Shown: positions 17,132-26,539, counted from the first letter of the stretch. The stretch: DNA of 64,000 nucleotides from an uncultured Collinsella sp. (GCA_900757495.1 CAAENX010000014.1:186001-250000); one strand, 5' to 3'. The notes: generated from the sequence alone by a model not told the origin. Made by a program: numbers and translations.

Positions 17132-18853
17132 ATGACCCGAGCAATGTATATGTCTAAGCTCTATGCGCCGACGCTCAAAGAGGATCCGGCCGACGCCGAG
17201 CTTGCAAGCCATCGTCTGCTGCTTCGTGCCGGTATGATCCGCAAGGAGGCCGCCGGTCTCTATTCCTATCTGCCGCTCGCTTGGCGCTCGATTCGTAAGA
17301 TCGAGAACATCGTGCGCGACGAGATGGACGCCGCCGGCGCCCAGGAGCTCATGATGCCCATTATGGTCGATGCCGAGCTGTGGCGTGAGTCCGGCCGCAT
17401 CGATGCCTATGGCAAGGAGCTCGTGCGCTTTGACGACCGTCATGGTCGCGAGTTTGTGCTGGGCCCCACGCATGAGGAAACCGTCACGGCCCTGGTGCGC
17501 AACGAGCTGCGCTCCTATAAGCAGCTGCCCGTCAACCTGTACCACATTCAGGACAAGTTCCGCGATGAGTTCCGTCCCCGCTTTGGCCTGATGCGCGGTC
17601 GCGAGTTCATCATGAAGGACGCCTACAGCTTCTCTGCCACACAGGAGAGCCTGCAGGAGGAGTATGACAAGATGAAGCAGGCCTACGCCAACATCTGCGA
17701 GCGCTGCTACATCAAGGCTCTGCCCGTTGTCGCCGACTCTGGCGAGATCGGCGGCGACACCTCTGTCGAGTACATGGCTCTGGCCGACGCCGGCGAGGCC
17801 TCGCTCGTCTACTGCGACGATTGCGGCTTTGCTGCCGATGACGAGGCTGCAAGCACCAAGGTCGTTGTGACCGAGGGTCCCGGCGACGGCACGCTTACCA
17901 AGGTCGAGACTCCGGGTATGGGCACCATCGAGGCCGTCGCCAAGTTCTTCGGCTTCCCCGAGAACGGCACGCGCAAGTCGCTGGCGTTGATCGACGCCGA
18001 GGGCAAGCCGGTCGTTGCCATTGTCCCGGGCGACCACGAGCTCAACGACTGCAAGGCCGAGCATGTCTTTGGCAAGGGCTATCGCATGATGACCGACGAG
18101 GAACTTCAGGCGAACGGGCTGCACAAGGGCTTTATCGGACCGGTCAACCTGCCCGAGGGTATCCGTCTGGTGTGCGACGAGAGCCTGCGCGAGTCCAAGC
18201 AGTGGGCCTGCGGTGCCAACGAGGTCGACTATCACTTTACCGGTGCCTGCCCCGATCGCGACTTTACCGTCGACGAGTGGGCCGACCTGGTCACCGTCGT
18301 TGCCGGCGATCCCTGTCCGCACTGCGGCAAGCCGCTCTCTGCTGCCCGCGGCATCGAGGTTTCCCAGGTCTTCCAGCTGGGCACCAAGTACTCCGAGGCC
18401 ATGGGTGCCACCTTTATGGACGAGGACGGCAAGGAGAAGCCGCTGATTATGGGTTGCTACGGCGTGGGCGTGTCTCGCTCGCTCGCTGCCGTCGTGGAGC
18501 AGCACAACGACGAGCACGGCATCGTTTGGCCGGTCTCCGTTGCCCCGTACGAGGTTGCGGTGATTCCGCTCGACCCCAAGAAGGAGGAGTGCGCTTCTGT
18601 CTGCGAGCAGATCGTTGATGGCCTGTGCGCCGAGGGTATCGAGGTCGTCGTCGACGATCGCGATGAGCGTCCCGGCTTTAAGTTTGCCGACAACGACCTT
18701 ATGGGCTTCCCGTATCAGGTGGTGCTCGGCAAGCGTGGCCTTAAGAACGGCACCGTCGAGCTCAAGGACCGTGCCACGGGCGAGCGCGAGGACGTGGCGA
18801 TCGATGAGGTCGTCTCCAAGGTTTCCAAGCTTGTGAAGGCGGCACGCCGTTAA
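17132..18853 (+). CDS. proS: Prolyl-tRNA synthetase (bacterial type)
   Basis: 573-residue class II ProRS with the bacterial editing (INS) domain between motifs 2 and 3. Motif 2 region is RPRFGLMRGREFIMKDAYSF, and motif 3 is near MGCYGVGVSRSLAAVVEQ. The C-terminal anticodon domain ends with VSKVSKLVKAARR. The insert begins near ALADAGEASLVYCDDCGFAAD. ATG directly follows the ispG stop, with GAGGAG before it. It is the last gene of the pyrH-to-proS cluster and precedes strong terminators. Confidence 0.97.
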   Translation: MTRAMYMSKLYAPTLKEDPADAELASHRLLLRAGMIRKEAAGLYSYLPLAWRSIRKIENIVRDEMDAAGAQELMMPIMVDAELWRESGRIDAYGKELVRFDDRHGREFVLGPTHEETVTALVRNELRSYKQLPVNLYHIQDKFRDEFRPRFGLMRGREFIMKDAYSFSATQESLQEEYDKMKQAYANICERCYIKALPVVADSGEIGGDTSVEYMALADAGEASLVYCDDCGFAADDEAASTKVVVTEGPGDGTLTKVETPGMGTIEAVAKFFGFPENGTRKSLALIDAEGKPVVAIVPGDHELNDCKAEHVFGKGYRMMTDEELQANGLHKGFIGPVNLPEGIRLVCDESLRESKQWACGANEVDYHFTGACPDRDFTVDEWADLVTVVAGDPCPHCGKPLSAARGIEVSQVFQLGTKYSEAMGATFMDEDGKEKPLIMGCYGVGVSRSLAAVVEQHNDEHGIVWPVSVAPYEVAVIPLDPKKEECASVCEQIVDGLCAEGIEVVVDDRDERPGFKFADNDLMGFPYQVVLGKRGLKNGTVELKDRATGEREDVAIDEVVSKVSKLVKAARR

Positions 18854-18883
18854 TTGTCGATTTCGCTTGTAGTTCGATATACG

Positions 18884-18940
18884 GGACGGCCCCGCATTTC
18901 TCCAGATAGGGGAGATGCGGGGCCGTCCGTTTGTCTTCTC
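18884..18940 (+). terminator. proS terminator
   Basis: A long stem: 18884-18903 pairs with 18911-18928 (GGACGGCCCCGCAT with ATGCGGGGCCGTCC plus TCC/GGA), with a 2-nt bulge. It is followed by GTTTGTCTTCTC. Confidence 0.88.
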
Positions 18941-18958
18941 GGCGTGCTCAATCGCTAA

Positions 18959-19000
18959 AAGGAAAACCCCACAGCCCATGTGAGCTGCGGGGTTTTCCTT
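18959..19000. terminator. Bidirectional terminator between proS and the minus-strand kinase gene
   Basis: AAGGAAAACCCC (18959-18970) pairs with GGGGTTTTCCTT (18989-19000), with an inner CAGC/GCTG stem. The A and T runs on either side let it work for both convergent units. Confidence 0.88.
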
Positions 19001-19032
19001 GTGCCTCCGATGCGAAATAAATCGCTCAGATA

Positions 19033-19797
19033 TTACTGATAATCGACGACGTCGATCCAGTTCTTCAGGAACTCATCGTTCACGTTGCGCTTACGAGCGA
19101 GCTCGGAAGCGGCTACGATGCTCGTCCACTGACGCACGACCTGCATGGGCATGTCGGCGCGGTCGCAGTAGAGCTCCAGATAGGCCTCGGCCTGATCCTT
19201 GCTATTGAGGGCAAAGAGCAGGTAGGTGGTGGCAACGTCGGCAGCAGGGGAGCCCTGGGTGGCGTGTGCCCAGTCGCAGACGTACAGCTGGCCGTCGTCG
19301 CCGACGATGACGTTGGAGGGGTTGAAGTCGCCGTGGCAGACCTTGAACTCCTTGGTCATGCCGTCCAAGCGCTCCTGAAGGTTGTAGCGCGTGGTGGCAT
19401 TGAGCTGATCCAGGCTGTCGATCATGCGGGCGAACTTGTCGCGCTGACGGTTGAGCAGCGGGGAGGTGTAACCGTGGATCTCGATCTGGAGGTCGACGAA
19501 CATCTCGAGGTACTCACCGAAGCGCTGGGGCTCGGCAGTCATCTTCTCGGCAAGGGTGGTACCCGGGACCTTCTCGGTCACGAGCGCCCAGCCGTTGGCG
19601 TTCTCGAGCTGGGAAACCTCGAGAGCCTTGGGGCTGCGGATGCCGCACTCATTGATGCGGGCAAGATTCAAAGCCTCGTTGAACACGTCGGAGACGGGCT
19701 TGGTCTCGTTAAAGACCTTGACGATCTTGTCGCCCAGGTCGTAAACGACCTTGTTGCCACGGCGGACGAGCTCGGTCTTGGAATCGGGTAGCAGCAT
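19033..19797 (-). CDS. Aminoglycoside-phosphotransferase/protein-kinase-like protein
   Basis: 254-residue protein of the APH/choline-kinase fold. The catalytic loop is CHGDFNPSNVIV (His, Asp and Asn in the usual positions), and VCDWAHATQGSPAADVA supplies the metal-binding Asp and the following conserved segment. The N-lobe has a Lys in KIVKVF and a Glu-bearing helix. The closest remembered family is the paralogous TIGR02172 type, whose substrate is unknown. A small-molecule or sugar kinase is likely. Resistance is not implied. GAAAGGA precedes the ATG. It lies 88 nt downstream of adhE on the same strand, separated by a GC hairpin, and may be read through from it. Confidence 0.8.
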   Translation of the reverse strand: MLLPDSKTELVRRGNKVVYDLGDKIVKVFNETKPVSDVFNEALNLARINECGIRSPKALEVSQLENANGWALVTEKVPGTTLAEKMTAEPQRFGEYLEMFVDLQIEIHGYTSPLLNRQRDKFARMIDSLDQLNATTRYNLQERLDGMTKEFKVCHGDFNPSNVIVGDDGQLYVCDWAHATQGSPAADVATTYLLFALNSKDQAEAYLELYCDRADMPMQVVRQWTSIVAASELARKRNVNDEFLKNWIDVVDYQ

Positions 19798-19829
19798 GGT
19801 TGCATCCTTTCAACGATGCGATAGAAGCG

Positions 19830-19868
19830 ACGGCGGGGGTGTGTGAAACACCCGTGCACCCCCGCCGT
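19830..19868 (-). terminator. GC-rich hairpin between adhE and the kinase gene
   Basis: ACGGCGGGGGTG (19830-19841) pairs perfectly with CACCCCCGCCGT (19857-19868). On the minus strand there is no T-run after it, so it may be a processing or partial-termination hairpin rather than a full terminator. Confidence 0.55.
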
Positions 19869-19885
19869 TAAAAACCGTGCTAGAA

Positions 19886-22534
19886 CTAGCAGACGGCGTA
19901 ATCCTGAGGCTCGCGGCCGTAGTAGGCGTCCAGATAGAGCTCCTTGATCTCGCTCATGAGCGGGTAGCGCGGGTTAGCGCCGGTGCACTGGTCGTTGAAT
20001 GCCTGCTCGGTCATCTCGTCGAGGGTGTCGAGGAAGTACTGCTCGTCGACACCGTAGTCGGCGATAGTCTTCTTGACGCCGATGAAGTCCTTGAGTTCCT
20101 CGAGCTTCGTGATGAAGTTCTCGAAGACCTCCTTGTCGTCCTTGCCCTCAATGCCGCAGTACTTGGCCATCTCGGCGTAGTTGTGCAGCGCGTTGGGGTA
20201 AGGATACTGAGAGAAGGTACCCATCTTGACGGGAGCCTCGGCGGCGTTGTAGCGCATAACGCGGGTCAGGATGACGGCGTTGGCGATGCCGTGGGGCAGG
20301 TGATGGAAAGCGCCGAGCTTGTGGGCCATGGAGTGGTTGAGGCCCAGGAAGGCGTTGGCGAAGGCCATACCGGCCATGCAGGAGGCGTTGTGCATCTCCT
20401 CGCGGGCGTGCGGGTCCTTGGCGCCGTTCGTGAAGCTGGAGGGCAGGTTCTCAAAGACGAGCTTAGCAGCGCGCTCGGAGAGGCCCTTGGTGTAGTCGGA
20501 AGCCATGATGGAGACGTAGGACTCGATGGCGTGGGTCATGACGTCGATGCCGGAGGCAGCGGTCAGGCCGCGCGGGGCGGTCATGCAGTTGTCGGCGTCG
20601 ACGATAGCCATGTTGGGGAGCAGCGCGTAGTCGGCGAGCGGCCACTTGATGCCGGTCTCCTTGTCCGTGATGATGGCGAACGGCGTGCACTCGGAGCCGG
20701 TACCCGAGGAGGTCGGGACGGCGACGAAGTAGGCCTTCTTGCCCATCTCGGGGAAGGTGAAGATACGCTTGCGGATGTCCATGAAGTCCATGGCCATGTC
20801 CTCAAACTTGCACTCGGGGTGCTCGTACATCATCCACATGATCTTGCCGGCGTCCATAGCGGAGCCACCGCCGACGGCGATGATGACGTCCGGCTCAAAG
20901 AGAGCCATCTGCTTGGCACCACGACGTGCGCACTGCAGCGACGGATCGGGCTCGACGTCGTAGAAGCAGTCGTGGGCGATGCCCATCTCGTCGAGCTTGG
21001 CCTCGATGGCGCGGGTGTTGCCATTCTTGAAGAGGAACTGGTCGGTGACGATGAAGGCGCGCTTCTTGCCCATGACGTTGCCCAGCTCGTCGAGGGCGAC
21101 GGGCGTGGAGCCCTTCTTGAAGTAGACCTTCTCGGGAGCGCGGAACCACAGCATGTTCTCACGGCGCTCGGCCACAGTCTTAACGTTGATCAAGTGCTTC
21201 ACCCCAACGTTCTCGGAGACGGAGTTGCCGCCCCAGGAGCCGCAGCCCAGGGTCAGAGACGGCTTCATGCCAAAGTTGTACAGGTCACCGATGCCGCCGT
21301 GCGAAGACGGGGTGTTGATGACGATACGGCAGGCCTTCATGACGTGCTCGAACAGGCTGATCTTCTCGGCCTGGGCGGGGTGCACGTACAGAGAGGCGGT
21401 GTGGCCCGGGCCACCGGCGAGCACCAGGTGCTCGGCCTTGTCGACGGCCTCCTGGAAGTCCTTGGCGTGGTACATGGCCAGGACCGGGGAGAGCTTCTCG
21501 TGGGAGAACTCCTCCTTGGCGGGGTCGGTGGAGGTGACCTCGGCGATCAGGATCTTGGTCTTGGCGGGAACCTCGATGCCGGCGAGCTCGGCGATCTTGG
21601 CGGCAGCCATGCCGGGGATGCGGTGGTCGAGAGCGCCGTTCTTGAACATGGCGGCACGCAGGGCCTCCATCTCGGCACCCTGCTTGACGAAGTAGCAGCC
21701 GCGCTTCTGGAACTCGGCCTTGACCTGGTCATAGATGCTGTCGATGACGGTCACGGACTGCTCGGAAGCGCAGATCATGCCGTTGTCGAAGGTCTTGGAG
21801 TGGATGATGGAGTTGACGGCGAGCAGCACGTCAGCGGTGTCGTCGATGATGACCGGGGTGTTACCGGCGCCAACGCCCAGGGCGGGCTTGCCCGAGGAGT
21901 AGGCGGCCTTGACCATGCCCGGGCCACCGGTGGCGAGGATGATGTCGACGTCACGCATGACCATGTTGGTCAGCTCGATGGAGGGGACATCGACCCAGCC
22001 GATGATGCCCTCGGGGGCGCCGGCCTTGACGGCGGCGTCAAGCACGAGCTTGGCGGCGGCGATGGTGCACTTGGCGGCTGCCGGGTGCGGGGAGATGATG
22101 ATGCCGTTGCGGGTCTTCAGGCTGATCAGCGTCTTGAAGATCGCGGTGGAGGTGGGGTTGGTCGTCGGGATGACGGCGCCCACGATGCCAATGGGCTCGG
22201 CGATCTTGGTGATGCCGTAGGCCTCGTCGCGCTCCAGGACACCACAGGTCTTGGTGTTCTTGTAAGCGTTGTAGATGTACTCTGCGGCGTAGTGGTTCTT
22301 GATGACCTTGTCCTCAAGAACGCCGCGGCCGGTCTCCTCGATGGCCATCTTCGCCAACGGGATACGAGCCTTGTTGGCGGCCATGGCGGCCTCGTAGAAG
22401 ATCTTGTCGACCTGCTCCTGCGTGTACGTAGCAAAAAGCGCCTGGGCCTCTCGCATCTGAGCGAGCTTAGCCTCAAGCGCCTCTACGTTGTCCACAATTG
22501 CGGGAGTAGTGTTTTCCGGTGACTTTTTCACCAT
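19886..22534 (-). CDS. adhE: Bifunctional acetaldehyde-CoA/alcohol dehydrogenase AdhE
   Basis: 882-residue fermentative enzyme reducing acetyl-CoA to acetaldehyde and then ethanol, regenerating two NAD+. The N-terminal aldehyde dehydrogenase half (about 1-440) has the catalytic Cys in DNGMICASEQSV and the NAD-binding segment AVIPTTNPTSTAIFK. The C-terminal iron-dependent alcohol dehydrogenase half has GGGSAMDAGK and the metal ligands in HSMAHKLGAFHHLPHG. The family forms spirosome filaments. AAGGAG lies 6 nt before the ATG. It is probably the main ethanol-forming enzyme of an anaerobic sugar fermenter. A perfect 11-bp-arm palindrome upstream is a candidate operator. Confidence 0.97.
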   Translation of the reverse strand: MVKKSPENTTPAIVDNVEALEAKLAQMREAQALFATYTQEQVDKIFYEAAMAANKARIPLAKMAIEETGRGVLEDKVIKNHYAAEYIYNAYKNTKTCGVLERDEAYGITKIAEPIGIVGAVIPTTNPTSTAIFKTLISLKTRNGIIISPHPAAAKCTIAAAKLVLDAAVKAGAPEGIIGWVDVPSIELTNMVMRDVDIILATGGPGMVKAAYSSGKPALGVGAGNTPVIIDDTADVLLAVNSIIHSKTFDNGMICASEQSVTVIDSIYDQVKAEFQKRGCYFVKQGAEMEALRAAMFKNGALDHRIPGMAAAKIAELAGIEVPAKTKILIAEVTSTDPAKEEFSHEKLSPVLAMYHAKDFQEAVDKAEHLVLAGGPGHTASLYVHPAQAEKISLFEHVMKACRIVINTPSSHGGIGDLYNFGMKPSLTLGCGSWGGNSVSENVGVKHLINVKTVAERRENMLWFRAPEKVYFKKGSTPVALDELGNVMGKKRAFIVTDQFLFKNGNTRAIEAKLDEMGIAHDCFYDVEPDPSLQCARRGAKQMALFEPDVIIAVGGGSAMDAGKIMWMMYEHPECKFEDMAMDFMDIRKRIFTFPEMGKKAYFVAVPTSSGTGSECTPFAIITDKETGIKWPLADYALLPNMAIVDADNCMTAPRGLTAASGIDVMTHAIESYVSIMASDYTKGLSERAAKLVFENLPSSFTNGAKDPHAREEMHNASCMAGMAFANAFLGLNHSMAHKLGAFHHLPHGIANAVILTRVMRYNAAEAPVKMGTFSQYPYPNALHNYAEMAKYCGIEGKDDKEVFENFITKLEELKDFIGVKKTIADYGVDEQYFLDTLDEMTEQAFNDQCTGANPRYPLMSEIKELYLDAYYGREPQDYAVC

Positions 22535-22628
22535 TTGTGTCTCCTTGCGATCGGAGATTTACCCTACGCCTTGCATGATAGCAAGAAATTATTCGGCGAA
22601 CGGTAAGATTCCCGTAAAAGGCACACTA

Positions 22629-22656
22629 AAACGCTTCAACTTAATGAAGCGTTTTA
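22629..22656. promoter_or_regulatory. Palindromic operator candidate upstream of adhE
   Basis: AAAACGCTTCA and TGAAGCGTTTT are perfect inverted arms around a 6-nt centre, about 95-120 nt before the adhE start. The half-site AAACGCTTCA resembles LacI-family operators more than the Rex box (TTGTGA-N6-TCACAA), which I do not find. A terminator role is less likely because no gene in need of one ends here. Confidence 0.45.
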
Positions 22657-22688
22657 ACTAAAAACTATCCGCCTACTGCATCACCTCG

Positions 22689-22967
22689 CTCATTGGGGAC
22701 AGACTTGCATGAGTATTTCAATGGGAAAACGGGGAGAACGGGGCAACTGTTTGATAATCGCTATTCGCGGGGCGCGGTTGAGTCGGACACGCAGGCGGTG
22801 CAGCTGCTCGATTACATCCATCTCAATCCTGTGAAAGGTGCGCTTGACTCGCTCGAGTCGTACTGCTGGTCAAGTTGCAAAGCATATCAGCTGGGCTACG
22901 ATCCTTTTGATATTTGTGATGCGGCCCCTATGCTCGAAAGCACTCATGTAAGCCTGTCCCCAATGAG
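22689..22967. repeat. 25-bp inverted repeats bounding the RAYT remnant
   Basis: The left end (22689-22713) begins CTCATTGGGGACAG; the right end (22943-22967) ends CTGTCCCCAATGAG. The two arms are inverted copies over 25 nt with 2 mismatches. GGGGACAG-type ends are common for REP elements linked to RAYT transposases. The arms enclose the degraded coding remnant, giving a MITE-like unit of about 279 bp. Confidence 0.7.
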
Positions 22968-22989
22968 TGCAAAAAGGCGCCCTCTGTAG
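22693..22989 (+). pseudogene. Remnant of a REP-associated (Y1/IS200-like) transposase
   Basis: The open frame encodes only the C-terminal part of a RAYT: DLHEYFNGKTGRTGQLFDNRY and then LLDYIHLNPVKGALDSLES with YCWSS shortly after. These are the conserved RAYT motifs downstream of the HUH metal site. The HUH motif, the catalytic Tyr region and any real start codon are absent, and the frame begins and ends inside the inverted repeats. It is a non-functional relic. Confidence 0.72.
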
Positions 22990-23003
22990 GGGAGGGCGCC
23001 TTT
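22971..23003 (-). terminator. rpmB terminator
   Basis: AAAGGCGCCCTC (22973-22984) pairs with GAGGGCGCCTTT (22992-23003). Read on the minus strand it ends in TTTTT. Confidence 0.9.
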
Positions 23004-23071
23004 GGTAAGTTCTATGTGAACGCGAGGTCTTTGACCCGGAGAGTCCGAGGTACTTGTTGGTAAGACCTTAT

Positions 23072-23260
23072 TTAGGAGCGCGCAACCTTGCCGGACTTGA
23101 GGCAGGTGGAGCAAACGTTCATCTTGCGACGGTGACCATCGACGACGACGTAGACGCGCTGAATGTTGGGGCGGAACTTACGGTTGGTGACGCGGTGAGA
23201 GTGGCTGATGGAGCGACCGGCAACGGGGTGCTTACCGCAAACTTCGCAAACTTTGGACAT
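23072..23260 (-). CDS. rpmB: 50S ribosomal protein bL28 (zinc-binding form)
   Basis: 62-residue bL28 with four cysteines in two pairs (CEVCGK and CSTCLKSG), i.e. the zinc-ribbon (C+) form. Core motifs are SHSHRVTNRKFRPNIQRV and VDGHRRKMNVC. The start is set by AAGGAGGG 6-7 nt before ATG on the minus strand; the longer open frame upstream lacks support. Monocistronic, with its own terminator. Confidence 0.95.
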   Translation of the reverse strand: MSKVCEVCGKHPVAGRSISHSHRVTNRKFRPNIQRVYVVVDGHRRKMNVCSTCLKSGKVARS

Positions 23261-23314
23261 AACTGACCCTCCTTGGGCGACAAACGAACATGTCGCGTTA
23301 ACAAACAAGCCTGA

Positions 23315-23323
23315 ACTATAGCA
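23315..23323 (-). promoter_or_regulatory. Extended -10 promoter of rpmB
   Basis: On the minus strand this reads TGCTATAGT: an extended -10 (TGn plus TATAGT) about 55 nt before the rpmB start. The same nonamer occurs before rpsT. Confidence 0.5.
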
Positions 23324-23583
23324 CAGAAGCATGTCTCTGTGCGCAATCTACACAGAGATATTCCTCTTTTGGCGATAGTGCCCACGCTACGGCCCTGGAC
23401 GTAGATCCGATTTGCGTGCAGCAGAGGGGATTATGCCAGCTCGCAACAAGGTTTTCAAGCGCGTCCCACAAATATATATAGGTTTATGGAGCGATTGGCT
23501 CCGTTTACGGATTGACTAGTATTTATGCTCGCAATTGAGCTCGATGTTGGCTACACTATGCCTTGACCATTAAAGGGGTACGA

Positions 23584-23691
23584 GATACCCACATGGAATT
23601 ACATAGCTGTCAATGAGCAGTACTTCCTGTGGGTGTCTGGTTCCGCTTTAAGCGGTCGGGCATCTATTTTTTTGACTGTGTCAGCAGTCAA
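23584..23691 (+). promoter_or_regulatory. pyr operon leader with attenuator-like hairpins
   Basis: Hairpin 1 pairs 23584-23598 (GATACCCACATGGAA) with 23624-23637 (TTCCTGTGGGTGTC). Hairpin 2, centred on CCGCTTTAAGCGG (23643-23655), can extend outward to TGTCT/GGGCA and is followed by a run of seven T (from 23666). It resembles a terminator whose 5' arm overlaps the 3' arm of hairpin 1. Hairpin 3 pairs TTGACTG (23672-23678) with CAGTCAA (23685-23691), just before the pyrR ribosome binding site. This layout fits pyrimidine-responsive attenuation or PyrR-mediated control, but I do not see the Bacillus PyrR-binding loop consensus. Confidence 0.5.
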
Positions 23692-23700
23692 GACATGTGA

Positions 23701-24297
<597 letters not shown>

Positions 24298-24301
24298 TAC
24301 C

Positions 24302-25246
24302 GTGGCGTTCAACCATAAGCACCTGATCGACATTACCGAGTACTCCGAAGAGGACATCAAGCTCATCCTCGAGACCGCCAAGGCGTTCTCCGAGGTCAAC
24401 GAGCGTGCCATCAAGAAGGTCCCCACGCTCAAGGGCAAGACAATCGTCAACATGTTCAATGAGCCCTCGACGCGTACCCGCAGCTCCTTCGAGCTCGCCG
24501 AGAAGCGTCTTTCGGCCGACAGCCTCAACTTCGGCGGCTCCTCGACCTCCACGGTCAAGGGCGAGAGCCTCGTCGATACCGTCGAGACCCTCAACGCCTA
24601 CAAGATCGATTGCATCGTCGTGCGCGATAAGCACGCCGGCGCTCCCCACATCGTTACGCAGAATTCGCCCGCGAGCGTTATCTGCGCCGGTGACGGCAAG
24701 CACAACCATCCCACGCAGGCCCTGCTCGACCTGTACACCATCTGGGAGCACAAGGGCGACTTCCACGGCCTGAAGGTCGCTGTCGTCGGCGATATCGCGC
24801 ACTCCCGTGTTTGCGGCTCGCTGATCCCCGCGTTGAAGATCATGGGCTGCGAGACCTACGCCGTCGCCCCCGGCACGCTGCTGCCGCCGGCGCCCGAGGT
24901 TCTGGGCTGCGACCACGTGACGAGCGACCTCGATTCGGTACTCCCCGAGCTGGACGTCGTCTACATGCTGCGCGTGCAGCAGGAGCGCCTTGAGGGTGCC
25001 CCGTTCCCGACCATTCGCGAGTACCACAAGCTCTTCGGCCTGACCAAGGACCGTGAGAAGCTCATGAAGACCGACGCGATCATCTGCCATCCGGGCCCCA
25101 TCAACCGCGGCGTCGAGTTCGACTCCTATATGGCCGACCACCCGCAACGCTCCGTCATCCTGGAGCAGGTCTACGCCGGTATTTGTGTGCGTATGGCTAT
25201 CCTGTATCTGCTGCTTGGAGGTGCCGATAATGGCCTTGCTTCTTAA
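24302..25246 (+). CDS. pyrB: Aspartate carbamoyltransferase catalytic subunit
   Basis: 314-residue ATCase, joining carbamoyl phosphate and aspartate. The carbamoyl-phosphate site FNEPSTRTRSSFELAEKRL and the HNHPTQALLDLYT motif are intact. GTG 24302 is chosen (product starts MAFNHKHLIDI) with GGGAGG upstream. The longer open frame overlaps pyrR and is rejected. No pyrI regulatory gene is present nearby. The 3' end overlaps pyrC by 17 nt. Confidence 0.95.
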   Translation: MAFNHKHLIDITEYSEEDIKLILETAKAFSEVNERAIKKVPTLKGKTIVNMFNEPSTRTRSSFELAEKRLSADSLNFGGSSTSTVKGESLVDTVETLNAYKIDCIVVRDKHAGAPHIVTQNSPASVICAGDGKHNHPTQALLDLYTIWEHKGDFHGLKVAVVGDIAHSRVCGSLIPALKIMGCETYAVAPGTLLPPAPEVLGCDHVTSDLDSVLPELDVVYMLRVQQERLEGAPFPTIREYHKLFGLTKDREKLMKTDAIICHPGPINRGVEFDSYMADHPQRSVILEQVYAGICVRMAILYLLLGGADNGLAS

Positions 25247-26519
25247 GAATGCCCACGTCGTCGACCCGTCCGTCGAGCTTGACGGTGTCGTTGACGTCCT
25301 GATTGACGGCGACAAGATCGCCGAGGTCGGCGAGAACCTCGCCGCTGAGGGAGTCGAGGTCCGTGACCTTTCAGGTAAGTACCTCGTCCCCGGCCTGGTG
25401 GACATGCACGTTCACTTGCGCGAGCCCGGCTACGAGGTCAAAGAGGACATCGAGAGCGGCACCCGCGCAGCTGCCAAGGGCGGCTTCACCGGCGTGTGTG
25501 CCATGCCCAACACCGACCCCGTTACCGATAACGGTACCGTCGTTGAGTTCGTCAAGTCCCGCGCCGCCGAGGTCGGCCACTGCCGCGTCTATCCTTCTGG
25601 CGCCATGACCCGCGGTCTTAAGGGCGAGGCTATGTCCGAGATGGGCGATATGGTTGCCCACGGCGCCGTCGCCTTCACCGACGACGGTCGCGGCGTGCAG
25701 GGTGCGGGCATGCTCCGTCGCTGCATGGACTACGGCAAGATGTTCGGCAAGGTCTTTATGAGCCATTGCCAGGACGAGGACCTGGTCGGTCACGGTCAGA
25801 TCAACGAGGGCAAGGTCTCTACCCGTCTGGCCCTCGAGGGCTGGCCGGCGGCAGGCGAGGAGCTGCAGATCGCTCGCGATATCGAGATCGCCAAGCTGAC
25901 CGGTGCCAAGTTGCACATCCAGCATATCTCCACCGCCCATGGCCTGGAGCTCGTGCGTGCCGGTAAGGCCGCTGGCGTGCAGGTCACCTGCGAGGCCACC
26001 CCGCACCACATGTTCCTGACCGAGAACGACCTGGACGAGACCTACAACACCTCGCTCAAGGTCAATCCGCCGCTGCGTACCGAGGAGGACGCCGAGGCTA
26101 TCCGTCAGGGCGTCATCGACGGCACCGTCGACGCCATCGTCACTGACCACGCTCCCCATACTCCGTGGGAGAAGGCCCGCGAGTTCGAGCTTGCGCCCTT
26201 TGGCATGATCGGCCTCGAGACTTCGCTGTCGCTTGTGCTCACCGAGCTGGTCAACACGGGCAAGATGAGCATGGGTCGCATGGTCGAGCTCATGGCCATC
26301 AAGCCGCGTGAGATCTTGGGTCTGGACCAGGTTCAAGTCAAGGCGGGCTCCGTTGCCGACCTGACCGTGTTCGATCCCGCTGCTACCTGGACGGTCGGCG
26401 AGGACGGTTACGAGTCGCGTGCCGAGAACTCCGGTTTTGCCGGCCGCACGCTCACCGGTCGTGCCACCGATGTGTTTGTCGGCGGTAAGCAGACGCTTGC
26501 CGACGGCTGCATCTGCTAG
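25230..26519 (+). CDS. pyrC: Dihydroorotase
   Basis: 429-residue class I (PyrC/multifunctional type) zinc amidohydrolase, closing carbamoyl aspartate to dihydroorotate. The metal motif VDMHVHLREPGYEVKEDI, AMPNTDPVTDNGT and the late Asp in VTDHAPHTPWEK identify it. ATG 25230 has GGAGG 8 nt upstream, inside the pyrB end. A terminator-like hairpin follows before pyrK. Confidence 0.96.
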   Translation: MALLLKNAHVVDPSVELDGVVDVLIDGDKIAEVGENLAAEGVEVRDLSGKYLVPGLVDMHVHLREPGYEVKEDIESGTRAAAKGGFTGVCAMPNTDPVTDNGTVVEFVKSRAAEVGHCRVYPSGAMTRGLKGEAMSEMGDMVAHGAVAFTDDGRGVQGAGMLRRCMDYGKMFGKVFMSHCQDEDLVGHGQINEGKVSTRLALEGWPAAGEELQIARDIEIAKLTGAKLHIQHISTAHGLELVRAGKAAGVQVTCEATPHHMFLTENDLDETYNTSLKVNPPLRTEEDAEAIRQGVIDGTVDAIVTDHAPHTPWEKAREFELAPFGMIGLETSLSLVLTELVNTGKMSMGRMVELMAIKPREILGLDQVQVKAGSVADLTVFDPAATWTVGEDGYESRAENSGFAGRTLTGRATDVFVGGKQTLADGCIC

Positions 26520-26539
26520 CATAGCCTTATCGCTTTTGT

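Larger units (their letters stand above)
22535..23071. other. adhE-rpmB intergenic region
   Basis: This 537-nt gap holds, from left to right: the adhE leader and promoter region (minus strand; no clear -35/-10 pair, TGCTATCAT near 22570-22585 is the best -10), a perfect operator-like palindrome, a decayed transposase remnant inside near-perfect inverted repeats, and the rpmB terminator. I see no other gene. Confidence 0.6.

Noticed and set aside
17114..18979. 621-codon minus-strand open frame over proS
   Set aside because: Antisense shadow; proS is intact on the plus strand with all class II motifs.
19877..22522. 881-codon open frame antisense to adhE
   Set aside because: It is the complement frame of a highly biased GC-rich gene; the composition is Val/Gly/Leu/Asp-rich without any family motif, while the minus strand is a complete AdhE.
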